Source: Actinomycetota bacterium (GTDB lineage Bacteria > Actinomycetota > Actinomycetes > Nanopelagicales > Nanopelagicaceae). Taken from it: a stretch of 13,901 bases of DNA. Under the pieces are notes generated by a model. That model searched no databases. It saw only the letters and a program-made list of their open reading frames with translations, and had not been told where the DNA came from. A program made the translations under genes and the position numbers. The number at the start of each line of letters is the position of its first letter. Position 1 is the stretch's first letter. The stretch is taken from assembly GCA_009924185.1 (NCBI GenBank), contig RFSC01000012.1:1-13901 (forward strand), written 5' to 3'. Of this stretch, positions 6,867 through 13,901 are shown piece after piece.

Positions 6867-7969
6867 AGCTGATGGATCAGCAGAGGAATCTCTAACTCTG
6901 CTGGGGTAACGCCTCCATGGTGACCAACCATCGACAACTGCAGCTCTTCCCTTTCCTGTTCAACCAAAATCAGCTCTCCATTAGCAATGGCAATTAAATC
7001 CCCCACCCGTTGCTGATTAGTATCGGTAATTTTTGGACCAAACAATCCATTATTCAGAGCTTCATCTCTAGTCAATAGAGTCACTTGATTACCAAAATAC
7101 TCCTGCCATTGTGCTTTGGTCTCCAAAACCGCGCCCTCTCTGATGTACAGATAACGCACCCGCGGTTCTCCACCCAACAAATCGACGTTTTGAAGGAGAT
7201 TGTTTCCTTTGCCCAGAACGCAGTAATCGGAGCGATTGATCATCCCATGATCTGCCGTAATCCATAATCTGGTTCCCCCAGGCAAATTTTCTATCAACTT
7301 AGTAATCAATTCAGCAGCCTTGCGCATTGCTACATAAAACTTTTCTGATCCAAAACCTTCCCTGTGAGAAGCATCATCGACATCATTTATATACACGTAG
7401 GCAAATGAGTTAGGGTTTTTCAAAGCCGCTGCAGCATTTGAAACCAAATCATCAACCTGATTTGCCCCCAGATAATCAGCGCCTCTGAGTGCAGCTCGAG
7501 TAAATCCTGTTTCTTCGTACCGCTTTGCAGCAACATGGGAAACCCTGATTCCCTGCGCTTTGGCTCTTTCGAACAATGTTTCTTGTGATTGCCAAATGTA
7601 TGGATCAACACGCTCATCCCATTTAAGTGCGTTGAGCAATCGTTCTGGAGTGCCACTATGCGGTACCCGCATGGTGTAGCCCACCATCCCATGAACACCT
7701 ACCGATGCACCTGTTCCGAGAGAGGTCAGGCTGGTGGATGTTGTTGAGGGAAAGGTCGCGTTTAAGACATCCAAATTGGTTAATTGATTGAATATTGATA
7801 AATCTTTCTTGCATAACTCAAGGGCATTTCTTCCCATCCCATCGATGAGCAGTAGACACTCTCTCTGCCCTGGATTTTTGGAGATGCCCAAGGGGTTGCT
7901 TGTGCCATGAACACCGAGAGAGGAGAAGACTGATTGAGATAGATCAGAGAGCAGTGCCGGCACAGCCAT
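6863..7969 (-). CDS. Alkaline phosphatase superfamily (nucleotide pyrophosphatase/phosphodiesterase type) protein
   Basis: A 368-residue predicted cytoplasmic hydrolase of the alkaline phosphatase superfamily, type I phosphodiesterase branch (PF01663). The two-metal site can be read in order: D43 in LLLIDGMGR, probable nucleophile T72 in NATFPSTTSTSLTS, the HGMVGY segment, D196/H202 in INDVDDASHREGF, D240-H241 in ITADHGM, and H350/H351 in MVGHHGGVTPAELEIPL. No signal peptide is present, unlike classical secreted alkaline phosphatases. The substrate is not known; actinobacterial homologues are often found near sepH. The ATG at 7967-7969 is preceded by a GGAAAG stretch 2 bases away. The gene ends by overlapping the sepH stop and starts 23 bases from the divergent psuG. 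Confidence 0.9.
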   Translation of the reverse strand: MAVPALLSDLSQSVFSSLGVHGTSNPLGISKNPGQRECLLLIDGMGRNALELCKKDLSIFNQLTNLDVLNATFPSTTSTSLTSLGTGASVGVHGMVGYTMRVPHSGTPERLLNALKWDERVDPYIWQSQETLFERAKAQGIRVSHVAAKRYEETGFTRAALRGADYLGANQVDDLVSNAAAALKNPNSFAYVYINDVDDASHREGFGSEKFYVAMRKAAELITKLIENLPGGTRLWITADHGMINRSDYCVLGKGNNLLQNVDLLGGEPRVRYLYIREGAVLETKAQWQEYFGNQVTLLTRDEALNNGLFGPKITDTNQQRVGDLIAIANGELILVEQEREELQLSMVGHHGGVTPAELEIPLLIHQL

Positions 7970-7979
7970 ATCTTTCCAG

Positions 7980-7985
7980 TAATCT
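7980..7985 (+). promoter_or_regulatory. -10 box (TAATCT) for psuG-psuK, leaderless type
   Basis: TAATCT is followed by 7 bases and then the GTG at 7993. The spacing and the absence of a Shine-Dalgarno sequence fit a leaderless transcript. It supports choosing this GTG over earlier in-frame codons that would overlap the divergent phosphodiesterase gene. No -35 stands out. Confidence 0.5.
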
Positions 7986-7992
7986 TGAGTTC

Positions 7993-8898
7993 GTGATTCG
8001 TTATTCCGAGGAAGTAAAGAGCGCTCTAGGCAAAAATCAACCGGTGGTGGCTTTAGAGTCCACCATCATCAGTCATGGACTTCCTAGGCCTACCAATATG
8101 GAGGTGGCAAAAGAGGTCGAGGAGATTGTTCGCGCTAATGGTGCTACCCCAGCCACTATCGCCATTATTGATGGAGAAATCCACGTTGGATTAGAAAGCC
8201 AGTTTCTGGATCGAGTCGCAAATGATGAATCTATTTTGAAGGCCTCGATTAGAGATCTTGCAACTATAACCGCCAAGAAGTTGAGTGCCGCAACAACCGT
8301 GGCCGCGACATCACATATTGCACATCTTGCTGGCATATCCTTCTTTGCCACCGGAGGTTTGGGTGGAGTGCACCGCGGTGCTCAGGAGACATGGGATGAA
8401 TCAGCAGATTTGCACTCCTTAGCAGAGATTCCAGTTCTAGTTGTAAGCGCAGGTGCTAAATCAATTCTGGATGTGGCTGCAACACTTGAAAGGCTAGAAA
8501 GCTTTTCAGTCCCGATAGTTGGATATCGAACTAATAGATTCCCGGGTTTCTATCTCTCTGATTCCGGTTTCGATTTGGAGTATCGAGCAGACTCCGCCGC
8601 TGAGATTGCAGAGATTTGGCGGGCACGAAAAATGGTCGCTACCACGAAATCAGGGATGGTGGTAGCAAACCCAGTTAAGAATCAGATGGATAAGGCATTG
8701 CATGAAAAAACTTTGCAGGAAGGTTTGGCGGCATCTCACAAAGCTGGCATTAAAGGCAAGGCGGTAACCCCTTTCCTTCTTGAATACTTCCACTCCAATA
8801 CGAACGGTGAATCACTAAGAGTTAACATTGAAATCATCAAAGAAAACTCAGCCTTGGCTGCGCAGATTGCTGCGGCCGACTCGAATCTAAACAATTAA
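7993..8898 (+). CDS. psuG: Pseudouridine-5'-phosphate glycosidase
   Basis: PsuG cleaves the C-C glycosidic bond of pseudouridine 5'-phosphate, giving uracil and ribose 5-phosphate, a manganese-dependent reaction that is reversible in vitro. The 301-residue product aligns along its length with the family: VVALESTIISHGLP with Glu22 (the general acid/base in E. coli numbering Glu31), ATIAIIDGEIHVGLE, the ligand loop ATGGLGGVHRG (119-129), Asp135 in ETWDESADL as likely metal ligand, and the catalytic Lys156 in SAGAKSILD. It ends with the VVANPV and GKAVTPFLLEYF segments. GTG 7993-7995 is chosen because homology begins right after it and a TAATCT box lies 7 bases upstream. It is one base from the kinase gene psuK, so both are almost certainly cotranscribed. 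Confidence 0.95.
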   Translation: MIRYSEEVKSALGKNQPVVALESTIISHGLPRPTNMEVAKEVEEIVRANGATPATIAIIDGEIHVGLESQFLDRVANDESILKASIRDLATITAKKLSAATTVAATSHIAHLAGISFFATGGLGGVHRGAQETWDESADLHSLAEIPVLVVSAGAKSILDVAATLERLESFSVPIVGYRTNRFPGFYLSDSGFDLEYRADSAAEIAEIWRARKMVATTKSGMVVANPVKNQMDKALHEKTLQEGLAASHKAGIKGKAVTPFLLEYFHSNTNGESLRVNIEIIKENSALAAQIAAADSNLNN

Positions 8899-8899
8899 A

Positions 8900-9790
8900 A
8901 TGCCGCGAATTCTTTGTGTTGGCGATTTAATGCTGGATGTAATGGTTTTAATTGATTCTCCAATCAACTATGCCAGTGACACTCCAGCCAAAATTTCAAC
9001 TCATGGCGGCGGTGCAGCAGCAAATACCGCAACCTGGCTCTCTTACTCGGGAAATGAAGTGCACTTTGTAGCCCGCACTGGAGATGATGCAGCAGCGGAT
9101 TCTGTTATTGCAGAGTTGGACTCCTGGAACATAAGACATGGCAAGCTTCGACAAAAGGGGTTAAAGACAGGCGTGGTAGTTGTTATTGTTGATGAAAGTG
9201 GACAACGCACCATGTTTCCAGATTCAGGGGCAAACTCTGGATTAAACAGCTCTGATTTACCCAACTTAGATGGCTTTGATGCCGCATTCATATCCGGCTA
9301 CTCACTTTTCAATAAAGCTTCGACCTCAGGAGTGTTGCAGATGATTGCGCAAATAAAGTCTGCAGGTATCCCCTTGTTTTTTGATCCAGCTTCAGTTGGG
9401 ACTATTTCTCACTTTGGCAAAGATGAAGCGGTTTCTTATCTTTCCAAAATGGATATCCTCTTAATGAACGAGGAAGAGGCGCTTTATCTATCAAATCGGG
9501 ACAGTTGCGAAGCAGCGCTTGTTGAATTAAGAAAACAGGTTGAAACCGTTGTTATCAAGCGCGGCGCTTCTGGTGCAATCGGAGCATCTATAGACAGCTC
9601 ATCTGTCATAGCTAGAACTGATGCAATTAATCCGGTTGATACCACTGGAGCCGGTGATGCTTTTGCTGCTGGATTTATTCCAAGTTGGATTGCAAACAAA
9701 CAATTAGATGTAGCTATGACGGCCGGAAACAAGTTAGCGGCCCAATGTGTTGCAATTATCGGGGCTAGACCGAGCGTCAATCCCCAATAA
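8900..9790 (+). CDS. psuK: PfkB-family carbohydrate kinase, likely pseudouridine kinase
   Basis: A 296-residue ribokinase/PfkB fold kinase. Visible are the first PfkB signature, a glycine-rich GGGAAANTATWLS (36-48) with the following VARTGDDAAAD, the FDP segment near 161, the VVIKRGASGA strand, and the second signature DTTGAGDAFAAGF (247-259), whose Asp253 is the expected catalytic base. PfkB kinases phosphorylate many sugars and nucleosides. I assign pseudouridine because the gene starts one base after psuG, the normal psuK partner, which consumes the kinase product. The sequence alone does not exclude ribose or another nucleoside. ATG 8900-8902 is used. parC follows 29 bases downstream on the same strand. 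Confidence 0.85.
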   Translation: MPRILCVGDLMLDVMVLIDSPINYASDTPAKISTHGGGAAANTATWLSYSGNEVHFVARTGDDAAADSVIAELDSWNIRHGKLRQKGLKTGVVVVIVDESGQRTMFPDSGANSGLNSSDLPNLDGFDAAFISGYSLFNKASTSGVLQMIAQIKSAGIPLFFDPASVGTISHFGKDEAVSYLSKMDILLMNEEEALYLSNRDSCEAALVELRKQVETVVIKRGASGAIGASIDSSSVIARTDAINPVDTTGAGDAFAAGFIPSWIANKQLDVAMTAGNKLAAQCVAIIGARPSVNPQ

Positions 9791-9819
9791 ACCTCTCTTT
9801 ACTTGGCAGAATCCCGCTC

Positions 9820-11330
9820 ATGGCAAAAGCAGATTCAGGTAAGAGCTCTAAGAAGGCGGCAGGACCAAAACCCGGAGAGTTCCCTGGCAAAATCGTTGAT
9901 GTCGATGTCTCATCGGAGATGTCAGACTCTTTTTTGGAGTACGCATACTCAGTTATCTACTCACGTGCGCTTCCTGATGCGCGCGATGGATTGAAGCCAG
10001 TTCATCGCAGAATTCTGCATCAGATGTCTGAAATGGGTCTACGTCCTGACAAGGGACATGTAAAGAGCGCTCGTGTTGTCGGAGAGGTAATGGGTAAGTT
10101 ACATCCGCACGGAGATGGTGCTATTTACGATGCCTTAGTACGTATGGCCCAAGGATTTTCAATGCGCCTGCCATTAGTAGATGGTCACGGGAACTTTGGC
10201 TCGCTAGATGCCGGCCCGGCAGCGATGCGCTACACCGAAGCTCGCTTGGCAAACTCTGCGTTGTTGATGGTGGAAGAGGCTGATGAAGACACAGTTAACT
10301 TCGGTGCCAATTACGACGGTCAGATCATGGAACCTCTCGTACTGCCCGCCGCCTTTCCCAATCTTTTAGTAAACGGTGCAACGGGAATTGCAGTTGGTAT
10401 GGCGACAAACATGGCGCCACATAATTTAGGTGAGGTTATTGCAGCCACAAAGCATCTGATTGAAAATCCCAATGCAACCTTGAAACAGCTGATGAAGTTT
10501 GTTCCAGCTCCAGATTTTCCTACCGGCGGCACCATCATTGGCAAAGAAGGAATTTTGGAGGCTTATCAGACCGGCAAAGGTGCTTTCAAGGTGCGAGCCA
10601 AGGTTGAGATTGGAAAGGTCACTTCACGCAAACAGGGCATAACAATTACCGAGCTACCTTTCAATATTGGACCAGAAAAAGTTGTAGAACGCATAAGCGA
10701 TCTGGTTAGAGCCAAGAAGATTCAAGGAATCTCCGACATCATCGATCTAACAGATGGTCAATCTGGAACCAAGGTCGTTGTCGAAATCAAAAATGGATTT
10801 GAGCCTGAGCAGGTCCTTGAAAATCTTTACAAGCTAACCCCGCTAGAGGATGCCTTCTCAATAAATGCTGTGGCATTGGTGGAAGGAAAGCCAAAAACTC
10901 TAGGGCTGAAGGAGCTACTTCAGGTATTTGTTGATCACCGCATTGAGGTAGTAACCCGTCGTTCTAATTTCCGCAAGGAGAAAGCCACCGCCAGACTTAA
11001 TCTGGTGGATGGATTGTTAAAGGCGATTATTGACATTGATAAAGTAAAATTGTCCGCGGTAGCGATGATGCAAATGAAGCAAAAGCTGCTCTAATCAAGA
11101 GCTTCAAGCTCACCGATGAACAAGCTACCTACATTCTTGACATGCCACTTCGTCGCTTGACCAAGATGTCCAAGATTGAGCTGGAAACAGAGCAGAAAGA
11201 GTTGAAGTCCACTATCGCCAAACTAACCGCACTGCTAAAGAGTGATGAAGCTTTGCGCAAGCAGGTTGCGGATGAGTTAAGTGAGGTTGAGAAGAGGTTC
11301 GCTACTCCGCGCCGAACACTTATTGCTTAA
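9820..11330 (+). pseudogene. parC: DNA topoisomerase IV subunit A, frameshifted and lacking the C-terminal domain
   Basis: ParC is the DNA breakage-reunion subunit that, with ParE, separates linked daughter chromosomes. Residues 1-409 give a normal core: YSVIYSRALPDARDGLKPVH, the HPHGDGAIYD helix, and the DNA-linking Tyr138 in AAMRYTEAR (codon 10231-10233). After Val409 (GTA 11044-11046) the frame derails and ends at 11094. Homology resumes in another frame from ATT 11049 (IVRGSDDANEAKAALIKSF, ILDMPLRRLTKMSKIELE) and runs to TAA 11328-11330, ending EVEKRFATPRRTLIA. The shift equals one missing base (or four; the family usually has one more residue here). The joined protein would be ~503 residues, against ~800 in relatives: the beta-pinwheel domain is absent. 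ParE is intact, so I suspect a sequence error for the shift, less so for the missing domain. Confidence 0.88.
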
Positions 11331-11360
11331 AACAGATTGCTTAAGACTTATGTTTTAAGC
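11325..11360. terminator. Bidirectional terminator-like inverted repeat between parC and parE
   Basis: GCTTAAAACA (11325-11334) and TGTTTTAAGC (11351-11360) are perfect 10-bp complements around a 16-base loop. The parC stop TAA (11328-11330) lies in one arm and the parE stop (11355-11357 on the minus strand) in the other. A hairpin between convergent genes with A/T runs in the arms fits a shared terminator, though the stem is A+T-rich and no long U-run follows. Confidence 0.5.
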
Positions 11361-13439
11361 GTCGATTCTTTCACGATCAATATCGGCGGTAGCGATGAAC
11401 TCCTTGCGAGGAGCGACCTCGTTGCCCATAAGTAGTTCAAACATCTTTTCCGCCTCGGCCGCATCCTTAATTGTTATGCGACGCAATGTACGGTGATCAG
11501 GATCCATGGTTGTTTCTCGAAGCTGGTCCGCATCCATTTCACCTAGGCCTTTATAACGCTGGATCGGCTCTTTCCAGCGCTTACCATTTTTCTTCAAATC
11601 ATTGAGAAGCTTTTTCATTTCATCATCAGAGTAGGTGTAATGCACCTCGCCCTTTTTGCCTCCCCCGCCCATAACTTCAATCCGATGTAGTGGTGGAATT
11701 GCTGCAAATACCCGGCCATCATCAATTAAAGGCTTCATGTAGCGATATAACAAAGTGAGCATCAAACACCTAATGTGTGCACCATCAACATCAGCATCTG
11801 ACATCAAAATAACCCGACCGTATCTGGCATCCTCTATTGTGAAGGATTTTCCAGATCCAGCACCAATTACCTGAATGATTGCAGCGCACTCAGCGTTGTC
11901 GAGCATTTGCGATAAGGAGGCCTTCTGAACATTAAGAATCTTGCCCTTAAGTGGCAAGATAGCTTGGAATTCAGAGTTACGAGCCGCTTTAGTGGTTCCC
12001 AAAGCAGATTCACCCTCAACAATAAACAGCTCTGTTCTAGAGACATCCTCTGAGCGGCAATCAGATAACTTGGCTGGAAGTGAGGAGCTCTCCAAGGCAT
12101 TTTTTCTGCGCTGCAGCTCTTTATGGGCGCGGGCGGAGATTCTGGTGCGTGATGCGTTGGCAACCTTTTCCAGAATTAGCAGGCCATTTGCTTTATCGAT
12201 GCGCTTTGTTGTTGAAAAGAACTTCTTCAACTCATCTGAGACAACTTGCTGAACGATACGGGTAACCGCCGGGGTACCTAACACCTCTTTGGTCTGACCC
12301 TCAAACTGCGGCTCTGACATTCGCACTGTTACGACGGCAGTTAAGCCCTCGACAATGTCATCTTTAATTACATCTTGCTCATTTTTCTTCAAAATACCTT
12401 TGGAACGTAGAAACTCGTTAAAGGTCTTGGTCAAAGCTTTTTCAAAACCTTGAACATGGGTTCCACCCTTTGGGGTAGCAATGATGTTTACAAAAGATCT
12501 GATGGTTGTTTCATAGCCATTACCCCATTTAACGGCGATATCAACATCCATATCCCGTTCCACTTCTTTAGGCTCCAGATGACCTTTCTCATCCAGAACT
12601 GGAACGGTTTCTTGATAGTGGCCCTTGCCGGTTAGGCGAATTACATCGCCAACTGCTTGATCAGGTTGAATAAAGTCGCAGTACTCCGAGATGCCACCTT
12701 TGTGGAAGAAGGTTTGAGAGCTCTTGTCTTTGGTGCGATTGTCATTTACTACTAGAGTTAAACCAGGAACTAAATATGAAGTTTGTCGAGCGCGGGTATA
12801 AATCTCTTCTAAGTCATACTCTGCATCTTTTAGGAAGATCTGTTTATCTGACCACCATTTAACTCTGGTGCCGGTTACCTTTGAGGAAATCTTTCCAATA
12901 ACCCGCAAACCTGATTGCGGTTCAAAAGAGGCATTTGGTCCATCTCCATCAAATACACCCGCAACACCACGCTTGAATGACATCCAATAAATTTTGCCAT
13001 CACGATCCACTTCAACATCAAGACGAGATGACAATGCGTTTACAACTGAGGCTCCAACACCATGTAGTCCACCAGTAGCTGCATAGGAACCGCCGCCAAA
13101 CTTTCCACCTGCGTGGAGTTTTGTCATGACAACCTCAACGCCGGTTAATCCAGTCTTTGGCTCCTTATCAACTGGAATTCCACGACCATCATCATGAACC
13201 TCGACTGAGCCATCTTTTTCTAGATTGATTTCAATCTTCTTGCAATGACCAGCCAGTGATTCATCTACCGCGTTGTCGATAATTTCCCAAAGGCAATGCA
13301 TCAAACCACGACCATCGGTTGAACCGATATACATTCCGGGACGCTTGCGGACCGCATCTAACCCCTCAAGAACAGAGAGATCCTTTGCGGAGTAAGAGGT
13401 TTCTACGCTGCGATTATCTTTGTCAGCCACGATGCGCAA
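11355..13439 (-). CDS. parE: DNA topoisomerase IV subunit B
   Basis: ParE supplies the ATPase that drives strand passage by topoisomerase IV. At 694 residues it is full length. The GHKL ATPase shows WEIIDNAVDE (51-60), DDGRGIPV (83-90) and HAGGKFGGGSYAATGGLHGV (109-128). The transducer follows, then the TOPRIM domain with LFIVEGESALG (471-481) and MSDADVDGAHI (546-556), and the C-terminal IQRYKGLGEMD motif. The SALG and GAGSGKSF sequences fit the actinobacterial ParE type rather than GyrB. The first TOPRIM box reads EGES where EGDS is usual; Glu475 itself is kept. The start could be TTG 13439 or GTG 13430. GTG is attractive because TACCCT lies 8 bases ahead of it. It is divergent from the DUF7455 gene, a standard actinobacterial pairing. 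Confidence 0.93.
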   Translation of the reverse strand: MRIVADKDNRSVETSYSAKDLSVLEGLDAVRKRPGMYIGSTDGRGLMHCLWEIIDNAVDESLAGHCKKIEINLEKDGSVEVHDDGRGIPVDKEPKTGLTGVEVVMTKLHAGGKFGGGSYAATGGLHGVGASVVNALSSRLDVEVDRDGKIYWMSFKRGVAGVFDGDGPNASFEPQSGLRVIGKISSKVTGTRVKWWSDKQIFLKDAEYDLEEIYTRARQTSYLVPGLTLVVNDNRTKDKSSQTFFHKGGISEYCDFIQPDQAVGDVIRLTGKGHYQETVPVLDEKGHLEPKEVERDMDVDIAVKWGNGYETTIRSFVNIIATPKGGTHVQGFEKALTKTFNEFLRSKGILKKNEQDVIKDDIVEGLTAVVTVRMSEPQFEGQTKEVLGTPAVTRIVQQVVSDELKKFFSTTKRIDKANGLLILEKVANASRTRISARAHKELQRRKNALESSSLPAKLSDCRSEDVSRTELFIVEGESALGTTKAARNSEFQAILPLKGKILNVQKASLSQMLDNAECAAIIQVIGAGSGKSFTIEDARYGRVILMSDADVDGAHIRCLMLTLLYRYMKPLIDDGRVFAAIPPLHRIEVMGGGGKKGEVHYTYSDDEMKKLLNDLKKNGKRWKEPIQRYKGLGEMDADQLRETTMDPDHRTLRRITIKDAAEAEKMFELLMGNEVAPRKEFIATADIDRERIDA

Positions 13440-13444
13440 GGGTA
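13439..13444 (-). promoter_or_regulatory. Possible -10 box (TACCCT) for parE, leaderless if GTG 13430 is the start
   Basis: TACCCT on the minus strand is followed by 8 bases and then the GTG at 13428-13430. This supports a leaderless start at GTG and would put the TTG at 13439 inside the promoter. An imperfect-loop inverted repeat AGGGT/ACCCT (13439-13455) overlaps it. Confidence 0.35.
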
Positions 13445-13622
13445 TCTATCACCCTCAATACGGAGCGGATTACGCGCCGAGGAGGCTGAGAATATGTCGA
13501 TAATTTCACAGAATTGGGCGAGAAAAGTAAAAAAGTAAGGTTTTAACCTGCGGGGAATAAGTAAGAGGTGGTTTGATGTTCCACTGTAAGCATCTGTACG
13601 AGGAAAGAAAGGTAGGCTCCAA

Positions 13623-13841
13623 ATGACCGAGAACGTAGTACTCGACTCCACGCCCCTTAACGCCCTTGATCGCTGTGACCGTTGTGGCGCGCAGGCTTAT
13701 GTTCGTGCAGTAATGGCAAATGGATTTGAACTACTTTTCTGTGGTCATCACGCCAAGAAGTACCAAGAGGGTCTTGCAAATGCTGCTACCCGAATCGATG
13801 ATGAAACCTCTCGCCTCAGCGAAGGATCAACGGCGCAATAA
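13623..13841 (+). CDS. Small DUF7455-type zinc-ribbon protein
   Basis: A 72-residue protein of unknown function recognised as the small actinobacterial family (DUF7455) commonly encoded between the principal sigma factor gene and parE. It carries one probable zinc site: Cys18 and Cys21 in RCDRCGAQAYV, then Cys40 and His42/His43 in LFCGHHAKKY. The N-terminus (TENVVLDSTPLNALD) and the Glu/Ser/Arg-rich C-terminal tail are low in conservation. The ATG at 13623 has only a weak AGG 6 bases upstream; a stronger GAGGAAAG-like purine run lies about 15-24 bases ahead. It is divergent from parE with 183 bases between. Its small size and paired Cys ligands suggest nucleic-acid or protein binding, but no function is established here. 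Confidence 0.85.
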   Translation: MTENVVLDSTPLNALDRCDRCGAQAYVRAVMANGFELLFCGHHAKKYQEGLANAATRIDDETSRLSEGSTAQ

Positions 13842-13847
13842 CCTTTG

Positions 13848-13863
13848 AGACCACACTTGGTCT
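13848..13863 (+). terminator. Weak hairpin after the zinc-ribbon gene
   Basis: AGACCA-CACT-TGGTCT forms a perfect 6-bp stem with a 4-base loop, starting 7 bases after the stop codon and followed by ATTTGTT. Position and T-rich tail fit a small intrinsic terminator, but the stem is short. Confidence 0.4.
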
Positions 13864-13901
13864 ATTTGTTAATGCTTCCTCTCGATCTGCAACCCCACTC
13901 A

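Noticed and set aside
7900..7992. Longer N-terminus for psuG beginning at ATG 7900
   Set aside because: The extra 31 residues lie antisense inside the divergent phosphodiesterase gene, have no family similarity, and the -10 box at 7980 favours GTG 7993.
11046..11049. Programmed -1 frameshift site in parC
   Set aside because: Only four A's, no canonical X-XXY-YYZ heptamer, no obvious stimulatory stem, and the recoded product would lack one residue relative to the family. Sequence error is more likely.
13440..13622. Promoter for the zinc-ribbon gene and short repeats in this gap
   Set aside because: TTGATG near 13574 has no convincing -10 at proper spacing, and TAGGCT lies only 4 bases before the ATG. 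AGGTT/AACCT and AGGGT/ACCCT pairs are too short to interpret alone.
13807..13901. Minus-strand open stretch at the right edge as the C-terminus of another gene
   Set aside because: It overlaps the zinc-ribbon gene antisense and shows no recognisable family ending; a sigma factor gene is expected nearby in relatives, but none of it can be seen here.

Overview
The window looks like a piece of chromosome from a small-genome, A+T-leaning actinobacterium. The evidence is a SepH cell-division gene, a DUF7455 zinc-ribbon gene beside parE, an actinobacterial-type ParE/ParC pair, the rplS-lepB-rnhB-yraN-comM-dprA order, and several genes whose start codon lies 6-8 bases after a TAnnnT box, a pattern typical of leaderless actinobacterial transcripts. 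Very tight packing and modest GC suggest a streamlined freshwater lineage (acI/Nanopelagicales-like). That placement is inference, not something the sequence proves. No mobile element, CRISPR array, tRNA or rRNA was seen.

Layout. Positions 1-4721 are all on the minus strand. Read in transcription order they hold a damaged inositol-monophosphatase-family gene, rplS (ribosomal protein L19), lepB (signal peptidase I), rnhB (RNase HII), and the ATGA-coupled trio yraN-comM-dprA, with dprA running off the left edge. Positions 4787-6866 (plus strand) hold an MFS transporter and sepH. A minus-strand alkaline-phosphatase-superfamily gene (6863-7969) converges on sepH with a 4-base overlap. It diverges from psuG-psuK (7993-9790), which encode the two-step breakdown of pseudouridine to uracil and ribose 5-phosphate. 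Topoisomerase IV follows: parC (plus, 9820-11330) and parE (minus, 11355-13439) converge on a shared 10-bp inverted repeat. The right end holds a small zinc-ribbon gene.

No new multi-gene system is evident; these are mostly housekeeping genes. The striking feature is damage. comM has a clean in-frame internal deletion that removes exactly the Walker A/B ATPase core. The monophosphatase gene has an out-of-frame internal deletion that removes its GEE and DPxDGT metal-site region, and its last codons fall in a tandem repeat with an in-frame TAG. parC has a net -1 frameshift at about 11047 and stops where the catalytic core ends, so it lacks the C-terminal beta-pinwheel domain. These lesions may be real decay or assembly/sequencing errors. 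Several lesions in under 14 kb, all pointing to missing bases, make read-level checking the first priority.
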